A stretch of 14,098 bases of DNA. Origin: an uncultured Clostridia bacterium. GTDB lineage: Bacteria; Bacillota; Clostridia; Oscillospirales; Oscillospiraceae. Positions 7,553-14,075 of this stretch are shown here, piece after piece. The position numbers and the translations under genes were made by a program. Positions within the stretch are counted from its first letter, which is position 1, and each line of letters begins with the position of its first letter. Below the pieces are notes generated by a model. That model worked only from the letters and a program-made list of their open reading frames with translations, was not told where the DNA came from and searched no databases. The stretch covers positions 1-14,098 of the forward strand of contig CAMEIK010000012.1 in the NCBI GenBank assembly GCA_945918315.1, read 5' to 3'.

Positions 7553-8593
7553 ATGGAAAATGTGGTTCATTTGTACTTCCGAGATATTGAGGAAGTCCGG
7601 GCGCAGGAGAGCGGTCCCATCGTAAACTATCTGCGAGACCACACCGTCGACCGGGATTACTTCTCCAAGCTCTCCGTTGCGACCAGTGTTAATACCCCGG
7701 AAGAATACCTCTTCTCCAACTATATGGACAGACGGTCCTTCTGCCTGCACACCCCAGCTGAGAGCGGTGTTTTCCAGGAAACCTACATGCACAAGCACAA
7801 TTTTTTTGAATTGATGTACACCATGCGCGGAGAGGTCTCGGTCATGATCGAGGACAAAGAAGTGCGCTATTCGGCGGGGAATCTGTGTTTGCTGAACCGG
7901 AGCACCATGCACCGGGAAATCGACATGGCCTCTGCCGATATCCTCTATATTGGCATCGACCCCTCGTTGATTACGCAATGGCCGAAAGGACTTGTCCAAC
8001 CCTTTGGCTATAAAAGCATCCTCAACCGCTTCTTCAGCGAAAACCTGTCGGAGAGAGCGGCGTGCAAGCGGGACTATGTGGACTTTCAGCTTCTGGGCGA
8101 AGATCCGATCCCACAGATCGCCGATGAGTTGATCCGAGCCTACTCCGAAAAGCGTGTGGGCTATCAGTTCGACATCTGCTCTTCGCTGCTTCGGCTGTTT
8201 GCAGCACTGGAAAGCCCGGAACTCTATCGGGCCGAATACGTTTCCCTTGGCTATGGGCGTGAACTGATTACCCTCGAAAAGGCGAAAAAACTGATCGATG
8301 AACGCCACGGCAATGTCCGCCGCACAGAGCTGGCGCAGGAGCTACATTATTCCTGCGAATATCTCTCCCGCATCATTAAAGATCACACCGGATATACGCT
8401 GAAGGCCTATTGTCAAAAGGTTCAGTTGCGCGAAGCCGCCCGGCTACTCAAAGCCTCCGAACTTCCAATAAGCAGGATCGCCGCTTCCCTGGGGTATGAA
8501 AACCGCACACAGTTTTACAAGGTATTTGAACGTGAGTATCAAATGACGCCTGCGGAGTACCGTGAAAAAGCACATGCCAAGCACAGCCGCTGA
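7553..8593 (+). CDS. AraC-family transcriptional regulator
   Basis: This is a 346-residue protein. I use the ATG at 7553, which follows the purine-rich GGGGTGAAGG, rather than the in-frame codon at 7388, which lies inside the opposite GH43 gene. Residues about 75-140 form a cupin-like sensor domain (HKHNFFELMYTMRGEV, then SAGNLCLLNRSTMHRE) that should bind the inducing sugar. Residues about 240-340 are the double helix-turn-helix: ELAQELHYSCEYLSRIIKDH gives the first recognition region and ISRIAASLGYENRTQFYKVF the second, ending in the typical MTPAEYR. It is encoded divergently from the glycosidase operon with 63 nt between the two starts, and is the obvious local regulator, usually an activator in this family. 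Its 3' end meets a strong shared terminator. Confidence 0.9.
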   Translation: MENVVHLYFRDIEEVRAQESGPIVNYLRDHTVDRDYFSKLSVATSVNTPEEYLFSNYMDRRSFCLHTPAESGVFQETYMHKHNFFELMYTMRGEVSVMIEDKEVRYSAGNLCLLNRSTMHREIDMASADILYIGIDPSLITQWPKGLVQPFGYKSILNRFFSENLSERAACKRDYVDFQLLGEDPIPQIADELIRAYSEKRVGYQFDICSSLLRLFAALESPELYRAEYVSLGYGRELITLEKAKKLIDERHGNVRRTELAQELHYSCEYLSRIIKDHTGYTLKAYCQKVQLREAARLLKASELPISRIAASLGYENRTQFYKVFEREYQMTPAEYREKAHAKHSR

Positions 8594-8598
8594 TACGA

Positions 8599-8628
8599 GG
8601 CGGGTCGATTCGATCGACCCGCCTTTTT
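8599..8628. terminator. Bidirectional intrinsic terminator between araC-type and symporter genes
   Basis: A perfect 11-bp stem, GGCGGGTCGAT (8599-8609) with ATCGACCCGCC (8613-8623), has a 3-nt loop and is followed by TTTTT. It starts 5 nt after the regulator's stop and its T-tract overlaps the stop codon of the convergent symporter. It is therefore strongest in the plus direction. Confidence 0.85.
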
Positions 8629-10042
8629 ATTCCTCACCCTGCTTGTCGAAATAAGATTTCATTTCTCTGCGGACTGCGTTGGTGACAGGATATTTTCTGT
8701 AGATCAGGACGGAAATGATGCCCAGCACTGCGGGAACCAGACCCATGATCACAATGAACCAGTTGAGCATCGTGGGGATCTGAGAGACGTCCCCGGCAAA
8801 GCGGTTCCCTTCTTCTACGGTATAGCCGATCCCGGTCAGCACCAGACCGACGATTGACGCAGAAAAAGCCGTCTGCATCTTCGTGATAAAGCCATCGGCC
8901 ACCGTTGTCAGGGCGGAGCGGTCTTTCCCGGTTTTGTAGATACCATAGTCTACGACCTCCATCTGCACAAAGGTCTGCGGCACAAAGTCCGTACCTACAC
9001 CGGTGGCCATAATGAACATGGTCGCAAAGAACAGCCAGGGGGCATGCTGCAAAAGTCCTGTGATCTGGGCAACGAACAGGATGCCGCCGCCGACTGCCTG
9101 AATGAGCAGCAGCGTGCTGGTCATCTTGACCGGATCCTTAAAGAGCTTCAAAAGCGGTCTGCCCAAAATCGCTCCGAGGACCATGGGCACCACAGTGATA
9201 ATGGCGTTGATGCCGTTGTAGGCGGTGAATTGATCCATGTCTGCGATCCCCGTACTCAGATCGGCACAGAACCCCCATTTGATGTAATAGATGGGTGTGG
9301 CGAAGATTAGTGTCCAGATAAAGCCTGCGAACAGGCCTTTGAGCGCAAAAACGACCATGGCCTTGTTCTCCTTGAACAAATCGAAGAAATCCTGAAGCTT
9401 CAGCTTCTCGGAGTGTTCTTCCTCTACATGGTGTTTTTCCTTCACCATGAACCATCCGACAAGAGAGATCGCCACAGAGGGAACAACGAGGATCATGATG
9501 ACCCTGGCTGCAGCATCGTGGTAGCTTACGCCGCCTGCATTGAGCACTACAATAGCCGCAGTAAACACTACATTGGCAGCAACGCCGGTGAGAAAGGACA
9601 TCAGCCTCGGCCCTACCACCAGCTTCGTCCGCTGGTTATCATCGGTGGACATGGTGCGGTAGAGAAGAAGATCCTTATAGAACGAGCTGCCAATGTCATA
9701 AACGAGGTAAAACACAACGACCCAGGCGATGGTCAGCGCGGGCGTGCTTGCTATGGAGCTGGGAAGCGAAAACAGGGCGATGGCACCGATCGCCTCCATG
9801 ATAATGCTGATGAGGAAAAAGGGCTTATACTTGCCGATCCTTGTGCGCTTTGAGTTGTCGATGATAAAGCCCTGGATCGGGTCGTCCACCGCGTCGATCA
9901 CACGAGCTGCCATCAGTAGGATCGTGGCCAGCAACGCAGCGTAGCTGATGCCGGAATATTCCGTCATATAGACCATCAGCATAGATGACATGAGCACGCC
10001 GGTCAGCGCATTGGTGAAAGAAAGGGTTGTCGTGCCGAGCAT
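8627..10042 (-). CDS. GPH-family (MFS_2) sugar:cation symporter, 5' end frameshifted
   Basis: The frame gives 471 residues with about 12 hydrophobic segments. The GPH signature RVIDAVDDPIQGFIIDNSKR (47-66) is followed by IGKYKPFF. This family imports glycosides and short oligosaccharides with Na+ or H+, so it is the likely uptake system for the glycosidase operon. The in-frame ATG at 10042 is probably not the authentic start. It has no well-spaced ribosome binding site, and the expected N-terminal sequence lies upstream in another frame, behind a good site (separate entry). Adding one base near 10042 would give a continuous protein of about 488 residues. The gene may be inactive, the base may be a sequencing error, or internal initiation may give a slightly shorter product. 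It converges on the regulator across the terminator at 8599. Confidence 0.82.
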   Translation of the reverse strand: MLGTTTLSFTNALTGVLMSSMLMVYMTEYSGISYAALLATILLMAARVIDAVDDPIQGFIIDNSKRTRIGKYKPFFLISIIMEAIGAIALFSLPSSIASTPALTIAWVVVFYLVYDIGSSFYKDLLLYRTMSTDDNQRTKLVVGPRLMSFLTGVAANVVFTAAIVVLNAGGVSYHDAAARVIMILVVPSVAISLVGWFMVKEKHHVEEEHSEKLKLQDFFDLFKENKAMVVFALKGLFAGFIWTLIFATPIYYIKWGFCADLSTGIADMDQFTAYNGINAIITVVPMVLGAILGRPLLKLFKDPVKMTSTLLLIQAVGGGILFVAQITGLLQHAPWLFFATMFIMATGVGTDFVPQTFVQMEVVDYGIYKTGKDRSALTTVADGFITKMQTAFSASIVGLVLTGIGYTVEEGNRFAGDVSQIPTMLNWFIVIMGLVPAVLGIISVLIYRKYPVTNAVRREMKSYFDKQGEE

Positions 10043-10092
10043 TCCTTAAAGCCAATATGCTCCGGATCTCTGGTTTTTCTCTGTTTTTTCAT
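10042..10092 (-). pseudogene. Out-of-frame native 5' end of the GPH symporter
   Basis: ATG at 10092 has GGAGGG 6 nt upstream and encodes MKKQRKTRDPEHIGFKE. This is a typical GPH leader (basic, then 'IGF') directly before the first membrane segment. The next codons should read ATG CTC GGC, but the sequence AAGGAATGCTC lacks one A, throwing translation into another frame. No canonical slippery heptamer is present, so programmed frameshifting is unlikely. Confidence 0.65.
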
Positions 10093-10131
10093 TGCATTCC
10101 CTCCGTATCAGATTAGGGTTTCGCTGATTTC

Positions 10132-10160
10132 ATCATAGAAAAACGGGCGGCCCTTTACAA
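10132..10160 (-). promoter_or_regulatory. Candidate promoter of the GPH symporter
   Basis: On the minus strand TTGTAA (10155-10160) and TATGAT (10132-10137) are 17 nt apart and lie about 40 nt before the native ATG. The -35 falls in the loop of the hairpin at 10139-10180, so promoter and hairpin overlap physically. Confidence 0.45.
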
Positions 10161-10180
10161 TGTCAAAAGGCCACCCGTTT
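10139..10180 (-). terminator. Hairpin with T-tract, minus-strand terminator
   Basis: Arms 10141-10152 (AAACGGGCGGCC) and 10169-10180 (GGCCACCCGTTT) pair with one mismatch that becomes a G-U wobble in one orientation. Read on the minus strand the stem is followed by TTTTTC. It would stop transcription coming from the MATE remnant before the symporter. Because it also overlaps the candidate promoter, a regulatory role cannot be excluded. Confidence 0.6.
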
Positions 10181-10285
10181 GAGCAAGACTGTATCAATTT
10201 TTTACTTCTGCGGTTTTGCTTTTATTTACATCATATACTGTTACATTCGATCGACGCGTTTTACAGAATAATCGGTAGCCGCATT

Positions 10286-10441
10286 TTACCTGTATCCTCG
10301 TAGGCCTAGAACGGAAGCGGTCAGGATCGCGCCGAAATCCGCCGCCGTATGCGCTGCGGCGATCCCGGCCAGGCCAAAGAGATCGTGCATCAAATAGAGC
10401 GCTGGAATCAGCAGCATACCCTGCCACAGAACGGATAATGA
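10286..10441 (-). pseudogene. MATE-family efflux transporter, C-terminal remnant
   Basis: About 51 codons before a TAA read SLSVLWQGMLLIPALYLMHD and then LFGLAGIAAAHTAADFGAIL. This is the typical last pair of membrane helices of MATE drug/sodium antiporters, where 'LRQGLLLIPALYLL..LFGL.G' is characteristic. Everything upstream in the MATE gene is missing: at about 10440 the frame runs into the start of an unrelated gene in another frame. It is an inactive remnant and marks the right edge of the transferred cargo. Confidence 0.62.
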
Positions 10442-10559
10442 AGAACTTACCGATACTCAGGATGGGATGTTGCTTTAGAAACTGTGCACAGAAAACGCTC
10501 TCACGAATTTGCCCTTTCGCTGTCAGCCAGGCCGATGCAGAGGAATCCGTCTCATTCAT
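10440..10559 (-). pseudogene. 5' fragment of an element gene (possibly primase-like), fused to MATE debris
   Basis: ATG at 10559 has a good site (AAGGAG, 7 nt away) and opens a 40-codon segment containing WLTAKGQIRESVFCAQFLKQ, then HPILSIGKFF. The segment is soluble and charged, unlike a MATE N-terminus. The phrase 'G.IRE..FC..FL..HP....G.FF' reminds me of the start of P4-type phage or ICE primase-helicase proteins, but I cannot verify that. After Phe40 the homology would break and the DNA continues as MATE sequence in a different frame. Translation from this start would yield a 121-residue nonsense hybrid ending at 10194. Confidence 0.4.
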
Positions 10560-10570
10560 GATTATTCTCC

Positions 10571-10882
10571 TTCTACCACCACTGCGACAGTGTGGGTTTC
10601 AAGGAACTGCCGGACTTCCAGAAAGAGAACTACCTGAAGGCAGCGGAGATGTCCACCGAGGATGATTACGGCATGATTGACGGTATCATCAACAATGGTA
10701 AGCAACCATCCGTAGCAGAGCTGGAACAGCAGGCCAAATCCGGTCAGCCCATTTCCCTGATGGATTTGGCAGATGCCGTCCATCGGGAGAAGAAGCCCTC
10801 CGTCCTGGAAAAGCTCAAAGATCAGCCGCAGCAGCCCCAGCGCAAATCCAAACCCCGAAAATCAAAAGAACAGGAGATTTGA
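10571..10882 (+). pseudogene. C-terminal fragment of a DUF4316/YodL-type ICE protein
   Basis: From about 10571 the plus strand reads FYHHCDSVGFKELPDFQKEN, then YLKAAEMSTEDDYGMIDGII, PSVAELEQQAK, ISLMDLADAVHREKK and a Lys/Pro/Gln-rich tail. This is the familiar C-terminus of a clostridial ICE protein (DUF4316, usually behind a YodL domain, from memory). The upstream part is missing: an in-frame TGA at 10559 precedes it. The GTG at 10592 could in principle start a 96-residue peptide but has no clear ribosome binding site. Its stop lies 2 nt before the next ICE gene, so the original operon order is kept downstream. The function of the family is unknown. Confidence 0.65.
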
Positions 10883-10884
10883 AC

Positions 10885-11100
10885 ATGAATGATTTCACCT
10901 TTGAAGAACAACAGCTCATGAGTATCTACAACCCCGGCACCCGTCTGGGGCTGATTCACTCCCTTGTGGAAATGCATACCTATCTGGATAAGGACGAGCA
11001 GGAACTGAAAAATCTGACGGACAGCGCCATTGCCAAGCTCAATACCATTACGGATGCCGAGTTTGATGCGTTGGATTTGGTTCCCGACTTTCTTCCCTGA
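10885..11100 (+). CDS. TTRAP-type (transposon-transfer assisting) small ICE protein
   Basis: This is a 71-residue acidic protein. I use the ATG at 10885, with AGGAG 8 nt upstream inside the end of the preceding gene; the alternative TTG at 10879 is poorly spaced. FTFEEQQLMSIYNPGTRLGL at the start and the tail DAEFDALDLVPDFLP are typical of the family named transposon-transfer assisting protein in Pfam. It accompanies DUF4316-type genes in clostridial conjugative transposons, as here. It is small and probably helical, with no known catalytic motif; its exact role in transfer is not established. It appears intact, while its upstream neighbour is truncated. Confidence 0.75.
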   Translation: MNDFTFEEQQLMSIYNPGTRLGLIHSLVEMHTYLDKDEQELKNLTDSAIAKLNTITDAEFDALDLVPDFLP

Positions 11101-11156
11101 GCGTCGATTCTTTCTCAGAGCTACCTGTCATGAAACAGTCCTGTCAAGTAGAAAAT

Positions 11157-11175
11157 TACCCATGGATTTTGGGTA
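11157..11175. repeat. Short inverted repeat upstream of the 11245 gene
   Basis: TACCCA (11157-11162) and TGGGTA (11170-11175) flank a 7-nt loop, 10 nt before the -35 of the next gene. It could be a regulator site or the scar of an insertion-sequence end; there is no T-tract, so it is a poor terminator. Confidence 0.3.
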
Positions 11176-11184
11176 GAGTGTCGA

Positions 11185-11213
11185 TTGACAGCCTCCGAAG
11201 AAAATGATAGACT
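11185..11213 (+). promoter_or_regulatory. Extended -10 promoter of the 108-aa gene
   Basis: A perfect TTGACA (11185-11190), a 17-nt spacer and TAGACT (11208-11213) preceded by TGA, which is an extended -10. The gene's ATG is 31 nt downstream. Confidence 0.65.
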
Positions 11214-11244
11214 GTGACAAGTTTGTGTTCAGGAGGAAAGACAA

Positions 11245-11571
11245 ATGGAAAAGATTCTGGTGTACCTCGGCAGCGATCATGTCATTCAGCACCCTTGCTT
11301 CGGTGTTCGGGAAAACATACTGAAAATGACCACCGACAGAGAGGTGGCTATCTCCCAAGCCTGTGAACAGGATGCCGCGGGGATTATCAATGCCTATTAT
11401 CTTGATTTGGATTCTTTGTCTGTAAAAGCGCCTGAACAGCAAGTATTGGATGGTTTTGACTTCTATGATGTGGTAATTCCGCAGGAAGAATCGGAGGAGT
11501 ATATTTCCATCTGCTCCGAAGCGGGGCTTAAATCTCTGGTTTTTGAGAACGCCTCTTTTGTCAGCCAATGA
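11245..11571 (+). CDS. Hypothetical 108-aa protein, faint DUF3990-like features
   Basis: The start has AGGAGG 8 nt upstream and its own strong promoter, so this is a real gene. The protein is acidic (108 residues) with no membrane segment. The phrases VYLGSDHVIQHP near the N-terminus and AACEQ-like spacing before NAYYLDLDSLSV (about 49-60) recall DUF3990 proteins, which I place in the ADP-ribosyltransferase-like clan from memory. However, the middle 'DFG.GFY' block of that family is not present, so the resemblance may be superficial or the protein a shortened derivative. No catalytic residues can be named. It stands alone, with a hairpin 10 nt after its stop and the ATPase gene convergent beyond it. 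Similar small genes sit as accessory cargo in mobile elements. The function is unknown. Confidence 0.6.
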   Translation: MEKILVYLGSDHVIQHPCFGVRENILKMTTDREVAISQACEQDAAGIINAYYLDLDSLSVKAPEQQVLDGFDFYDVVIPQEESEEYISICSEAGLKSLVFENASFVSQ

Positions 11572-11580
11572 GATGAATGA

Positions 11581-11609
11581 AACGCTCCAGGTGTTTTGCC
11601 TGGAGCGTT
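11581..11609. terminator. Hairpin between convergent genes
   Basis: A perfect 11-bp stem, AACGCTCCAGG (11581-11591) with CCTGGAGCGTT (11599-11609), has a 7-nt loop. It lies between the convergent 108-aa gene and the ATPase gene, the usual place for a shared terminator, but a proper T-tract is lacking on both sides. Confidence 0.6.
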
Positions 11610-11625
11610 CATACTGAAAAGGGTA

Positions 11626-13440
11626 TTATTCCTTCCGTTTCACTACAGCACTCTTTCCACGGAAAGCAATGCCAATCTTGATGATTTTTTCGACACCGGC
11701 ATCTCGAAGCTCCGTATCGTACTTCTTCTCGTCAATCTGTTGGAGCGCCTTTTCTGCCAGCGCATTCAGGTCTGCGTGTTGGTCATTGGTGTGCTTGAAC
11801 TCAAAGAGGAAGCCAGGAATGCCGGTGAGCAGGGGAGAGAGCTGGATGTCGAAGCGTCCAAGCCCGGATTCACGATTGGAGCGTACCTGATAGCGATTGC
11901 CAAGTATGGCGCACAGGCCCAGCATCATGCCGTGATAGAATCCCTCGTTGGCACCGTCCATGGAGGAAATGCTGTGCAGCATAAAGTCCTCCAGCAGCGG
12001 CTGGAGCTTCTGGGTGTTGCCGGAGAAGATGGCCTGCTGGATGGAAATGGCCAGACCGTTCTGATTCATTCTGTTCAGGATTTCCTTCTCATAGACATAG
12101 GCAATCTCTTTGTTGGGAATTGCCACATCGCACATGAAGTTTCCGTCGTTCTGGGGGTATACCGCCGCAACCTTCAAATAACCGGCGACCAGCAGGAAGC
12201 TATAGATGCTGTAGGGATTGTTCTGCACCTCCGGGTAGATCACGCTGGTGTCGATATAGGTGGTGATTCTTTCTCCGCACAGCAGCTGATGCAGTCCCTC
12301 TGTAATCTCTGGGGTGGCGGAAGAAATGATTTCTCCGATGATGTCATTGCTGCCGGTGGACTGCCAGAAGGCTTTGGGGAAGCAACGGTCAGATACATAG
12401 TTAATCACCGACCAGGGGTTAAAAATCTCCGTATTGCCAAAGAGGTAACCGTCATACCAGTCGCAGATTTCCTGAAATTTGCTTTCTTCCCCATAGTAGC
12501 GCAGCAGCTGCTTCACTTCCTCGGTTGTGAAGCCGAAGTATTCGCTGTAGCCATCGTCCAGAATGGAATAGGTCTTCAGATTGTTCATGCCGCTAAAGAT
12601 GCTCTCTTTCGCCACACGCAGAATTCCGGTGAGGAAACCAAAGGCGAGATGGGGATTGTCCTTCAGGCCCCCGGAGAAGAAGTTCCGCATGAAGCCCACA
12701 ATTTCATCGTAGAAATTGCAGCTGTGTCCCTGCTGGATGGGCGTGTCATATTCATCGATGATGATCATTGCTTCCTTGTCATGGTGCTTATGCAGCAGCA
12801 GGGAAAGAAGCTGTAAGCCCATCTGGTAATCCACATCATCGGCACTGCCGGCGGCGAAGCGGATGTATTGCTCTTTTTCGTAGGCACTCAGCTTGGTACT
12901 TTTTTCCAGTTCCTCATGCCGCATGAATTCCAAAGAGATCAGCTTTCGGATTTTTCGGATGGTCTCTTCCCAGGTCTGACATTTTACATCCTTAAAGGTG
13001 AGGAAAATCACAGGATACTGCCCCTGGTGCCGGGTATAGTCATCTCCGCATTGCCAAATCAGCTTGTCCCGGAAATAGACGGAAGTATCTTCCCGGGATT
13101 TTTCAAAGAAAACACGGAGCATATCCATGTTCATGCTTTTGCCAAAACGCCGGGGCCGGGTAAACAGGGAGACCATGGGCTTCGCATCCAGAAAATCCCG
13201 AATCAGCAATGTCTTGTCCACATAGTAGTAATCCGTGGTCGCTGCCTTGAAATCGGAGATGCCGATGGGCAGGGGCTTTTTCTTTTCAGCAGCAGCCGGG
13301 AGAACAGCGCAGTCCGGGATCAGCCAGGAGCGCCCCTGCTTCACGGCCCCCGGAAGCTGCCCCAGTTTACACATCTGCTGGATTCTGCGAACGGTAATTC
13401 CCATCGCTTTTGCGGCATCCGTGCAGGATAGGTAGTTCAT
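11626..13440 (-). CDS. HTH / AAA-ATPase-like / PD-(D/E)XK-type protein
   Basis: This 604-residue protein has three parts. Residues 1-45 form a MerR/excisionase-like helix-turn-helix (TDAAKAMGITVRRIQQMCKL, then GRSWLIP). Residues about 58-290 are an AAA-ATPase_like domain, with the variant Walker A TRPRRFGKS (Lys101, Ser102) and Walker B AMIIIDEYDTP (Asp229, Glu230). The C-terminal part (about 490-600) carries GRFDI (Asp531) and FLFEFKH (Glu547, Lys549), a complete PD-(D/E)XK nuclease-type signature. The combination AAA-ATPase_like plus PDDEXK_9 (DUF1703) is widespread in gut anaerobes and has no settled function. The extra N-terminal DNA-binding domain replaces the short leader most copies have. 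The start is supported by GGAGGT 5 nt upstream and a near-consensus promoter. The promoter region has repeated motifs, suggesting autoregulation. It may be a selfish or defence-like accessory gene of the ICE. Confidence 0.85.
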   Translation of the reverse strand: MNYLSCTDAAKAMGITVRRIQQMCKLGQLPGAVKQGRSWLIPDCAVLPAAAEKKKPLPIGISDFKAATTDYYYVDKTLLIRDFLDAKPMVSLFTRPRRFGKSMNMDMLRVFFEKSREDTSVYFRDKLIWQCGDDYTRHQGQYPVIFLTFKDVKCQTWEETIRKIRKLISLEFMRHEELEKSTKLSAYEKEQYIRFAAGSADDVDYQMGLQLLSLLLHKHHDKEAMIIIDEYDTPIQQGHSCNFYDEIVGFMRNFFSGGLKDNPHLAFGFLTGILRVAKESIFSGMNNLKTYSILDDGYSEYFGFTTEEVKQLLRYYGEESKFQEICDWYDGYLFGNTEIFNPWSVINYVSDRCFPKAFWQSTGSNDIIGEIISSATPEITEGLHQLLCGERITTYIDTSVIYPEVQNNPYSIYSFLLVAGYLKVAAVYPQNDGNFMCDVAIPNKEIAYVYEKEILNRMNQNGLAISIQQAIFSGNTQKLQPLLEDFMLHSISSMDGANEGFYHGMMLGLCAILGNRYQVRSNRESGLGRFDIQLSPLLTGIPGFLFEFKHTNDQHADLNALAEKALQQIDEKKYDTELRDAGVEKIIKIGIAFRGKSAVVKRKE

Positions 13441-13452
13441 AACGCACCTCCA

Positions 13453-13522
13453 AACGAAATTCTGCTGTTAGTATACCCGCATAAACGAAATGAGTCAATG
13501 AAAATTTCGTTAAGATTTCGCA
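13453..13522. repeat. Four AACGAAAT-type motifs in the ATPase promoter, putative operator array
   Basis: AACGAAAT occurs at 13453-13460 and 13484-13491. Its reverse complement ATTTCGTT is at 13504-13511 and the variant ATTTCGCA at 13515-13522. The central pair forms an inverted repeat with a 12-nt spacer that brackets the -35 hexamer. The last two copies start 11 nt apart, about one helical turn. This arrangement is what a dimeric HTH repressor site would look like. Confidence 0.55.
13470..13498 (-). promoter_or_regulatory. Promoter of the HTH-AAA-ATPase gene
   Basis: On the minus strand TTGACT (13493-13498), a 17-nt spacer and TATACT (13470-13475) lie about 30 nt before the ATG. Both hexamers match the consensus at five of six positions, and the site lies within the AACGAAAT array. 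Confidence 0.7.
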
Positions 13523-13552
13523 TAAAAGGGGATAGTATTTGGGATGGTTCTC

Positions 13553-13561
13553 TGCTATACT
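13553..13561 (+). promoter_or_regulatory. Extended -10 promoter of the 161-aa gene
   Basis: TGCTATACT fits an extended -10 element 28 nt before the ATG at 13590. No good -35 hexamer is visible at the right distance; TAGTAT at 13533-13538 is the nearest. Confidence 0.45.
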
Positions 13562-13589
13562 GACCTGGATAACAGAGGGAGGAAGTGCT

Positions 13590-14075
13590 ATGCCGGAAAA
13601 ACCACTTGTGCCCTATAAGGCATTGAAGCAAAAGCAGAAAGCCCACATTGCGGATTGGATGTACCGGGAAACCCTGCGCTTCTTTCTGCAATACCAGCGG
13701 ATGCCAGAGGCAGAGGAATTTGAAACGCTGTGCCAGACCATCTATGTCAAGGTGCAGAGTGCGAATTACCGGGTCGCCTTCGATGAAATCCGACAGCTTT
13801 ACGCCAAACGGTTGGATTCGTATACCAAGCGTGTCCAGCGGGATGCCGAAGCAGGGATTACGTTAGAAGCCCTTGCCGAGCAGCCAAAGCAGAAGAAAAC
13901 CGGCAAAGCTCCTGGTCCAAGGAAAAAGCGTGAACTTGCTGAACCGGAGTGCTGGCAGGATGAAAATTTCTTTTTTATTGCTGGATACACCTCTGGCGGT
14001 GCGCCCTATGGCGTGACATGGGGGAAAAATGGACGAATCTGCCTTCCATGCCATGATGGAGCGTGGTTTGAATGA
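13590..14075 (+). CDS. Element-associated hypothetical protein (FFFIAGYTSGGAPYGVTW family), C-terminus likely frameshifted
   Basis: This is a 161-residue basic protein. The ATG at 13590 follows GAGGGAGGAAG and is preferred to the in-frame codon at 13539. The N-terminal half is helical (QKAHIADWMYRETLRFFLQY, then LCQTIYVKVQ), the middle is Lys/Pro-rich (about 98-118), and the conserved-looking FFFIAGYTSGGAPYGVTW lies at 127-144. I recall similar proteins from clostridial mobile elements, all without a known function. After Trp144 the run GGGGGAAAAA is followed by a tail (GKNGRICLPC...) unlike the family. Shifting frame there gives MDESAFHAMMERGLNEAKAD, which looks like natural protein. Either one base is wrong or lost, or a second gene begins there (separate entry). 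It is divergent from the ATPase gene. Confidence 0.65.
   Translation: MPEKPLVPYKALKQKQKAHIADWMYRETLRFFLQYQRMPEAEEFETLCQTIYVKVQSANYRVAFDEIRQLYAKRLDSYTKRVQRDAEAGITLEALAEQPKQKKTGKAPGPRKKRELAEPECWQDENFFFIAGYTSGGAPYGVTWGKNGRICLPCHDGAWFE

Noticed and set aside
7517..8308. 263-codon minus-strand open frame opposite the AraC-type gene
   Set aside because: The AraC frame has a promoter, a ribosome binding site and complete HTH motifs; the minus-strand frame has none.
10036..10060. Programmed frameshift in the symporter
   Set aside because: No canonical X XXY YYZ slippery heptamer and no downstream stimulatory structure; a simple one-base loss explains the data.
11596..12816. 406-codon plus-strand open frame opposite the AAA-ATPase gene
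   Set aside because: It lies fully antisense to a protein with intact Walker and nuclease-type motifs, and no start signal or family resemblance is visible.
13453..13522. Possible CRISPR-like repeat array
   Set aside because: The units are only 8 nt, occur in both orientations and have unequal spacers, which fits an operator rather than CRISPR.
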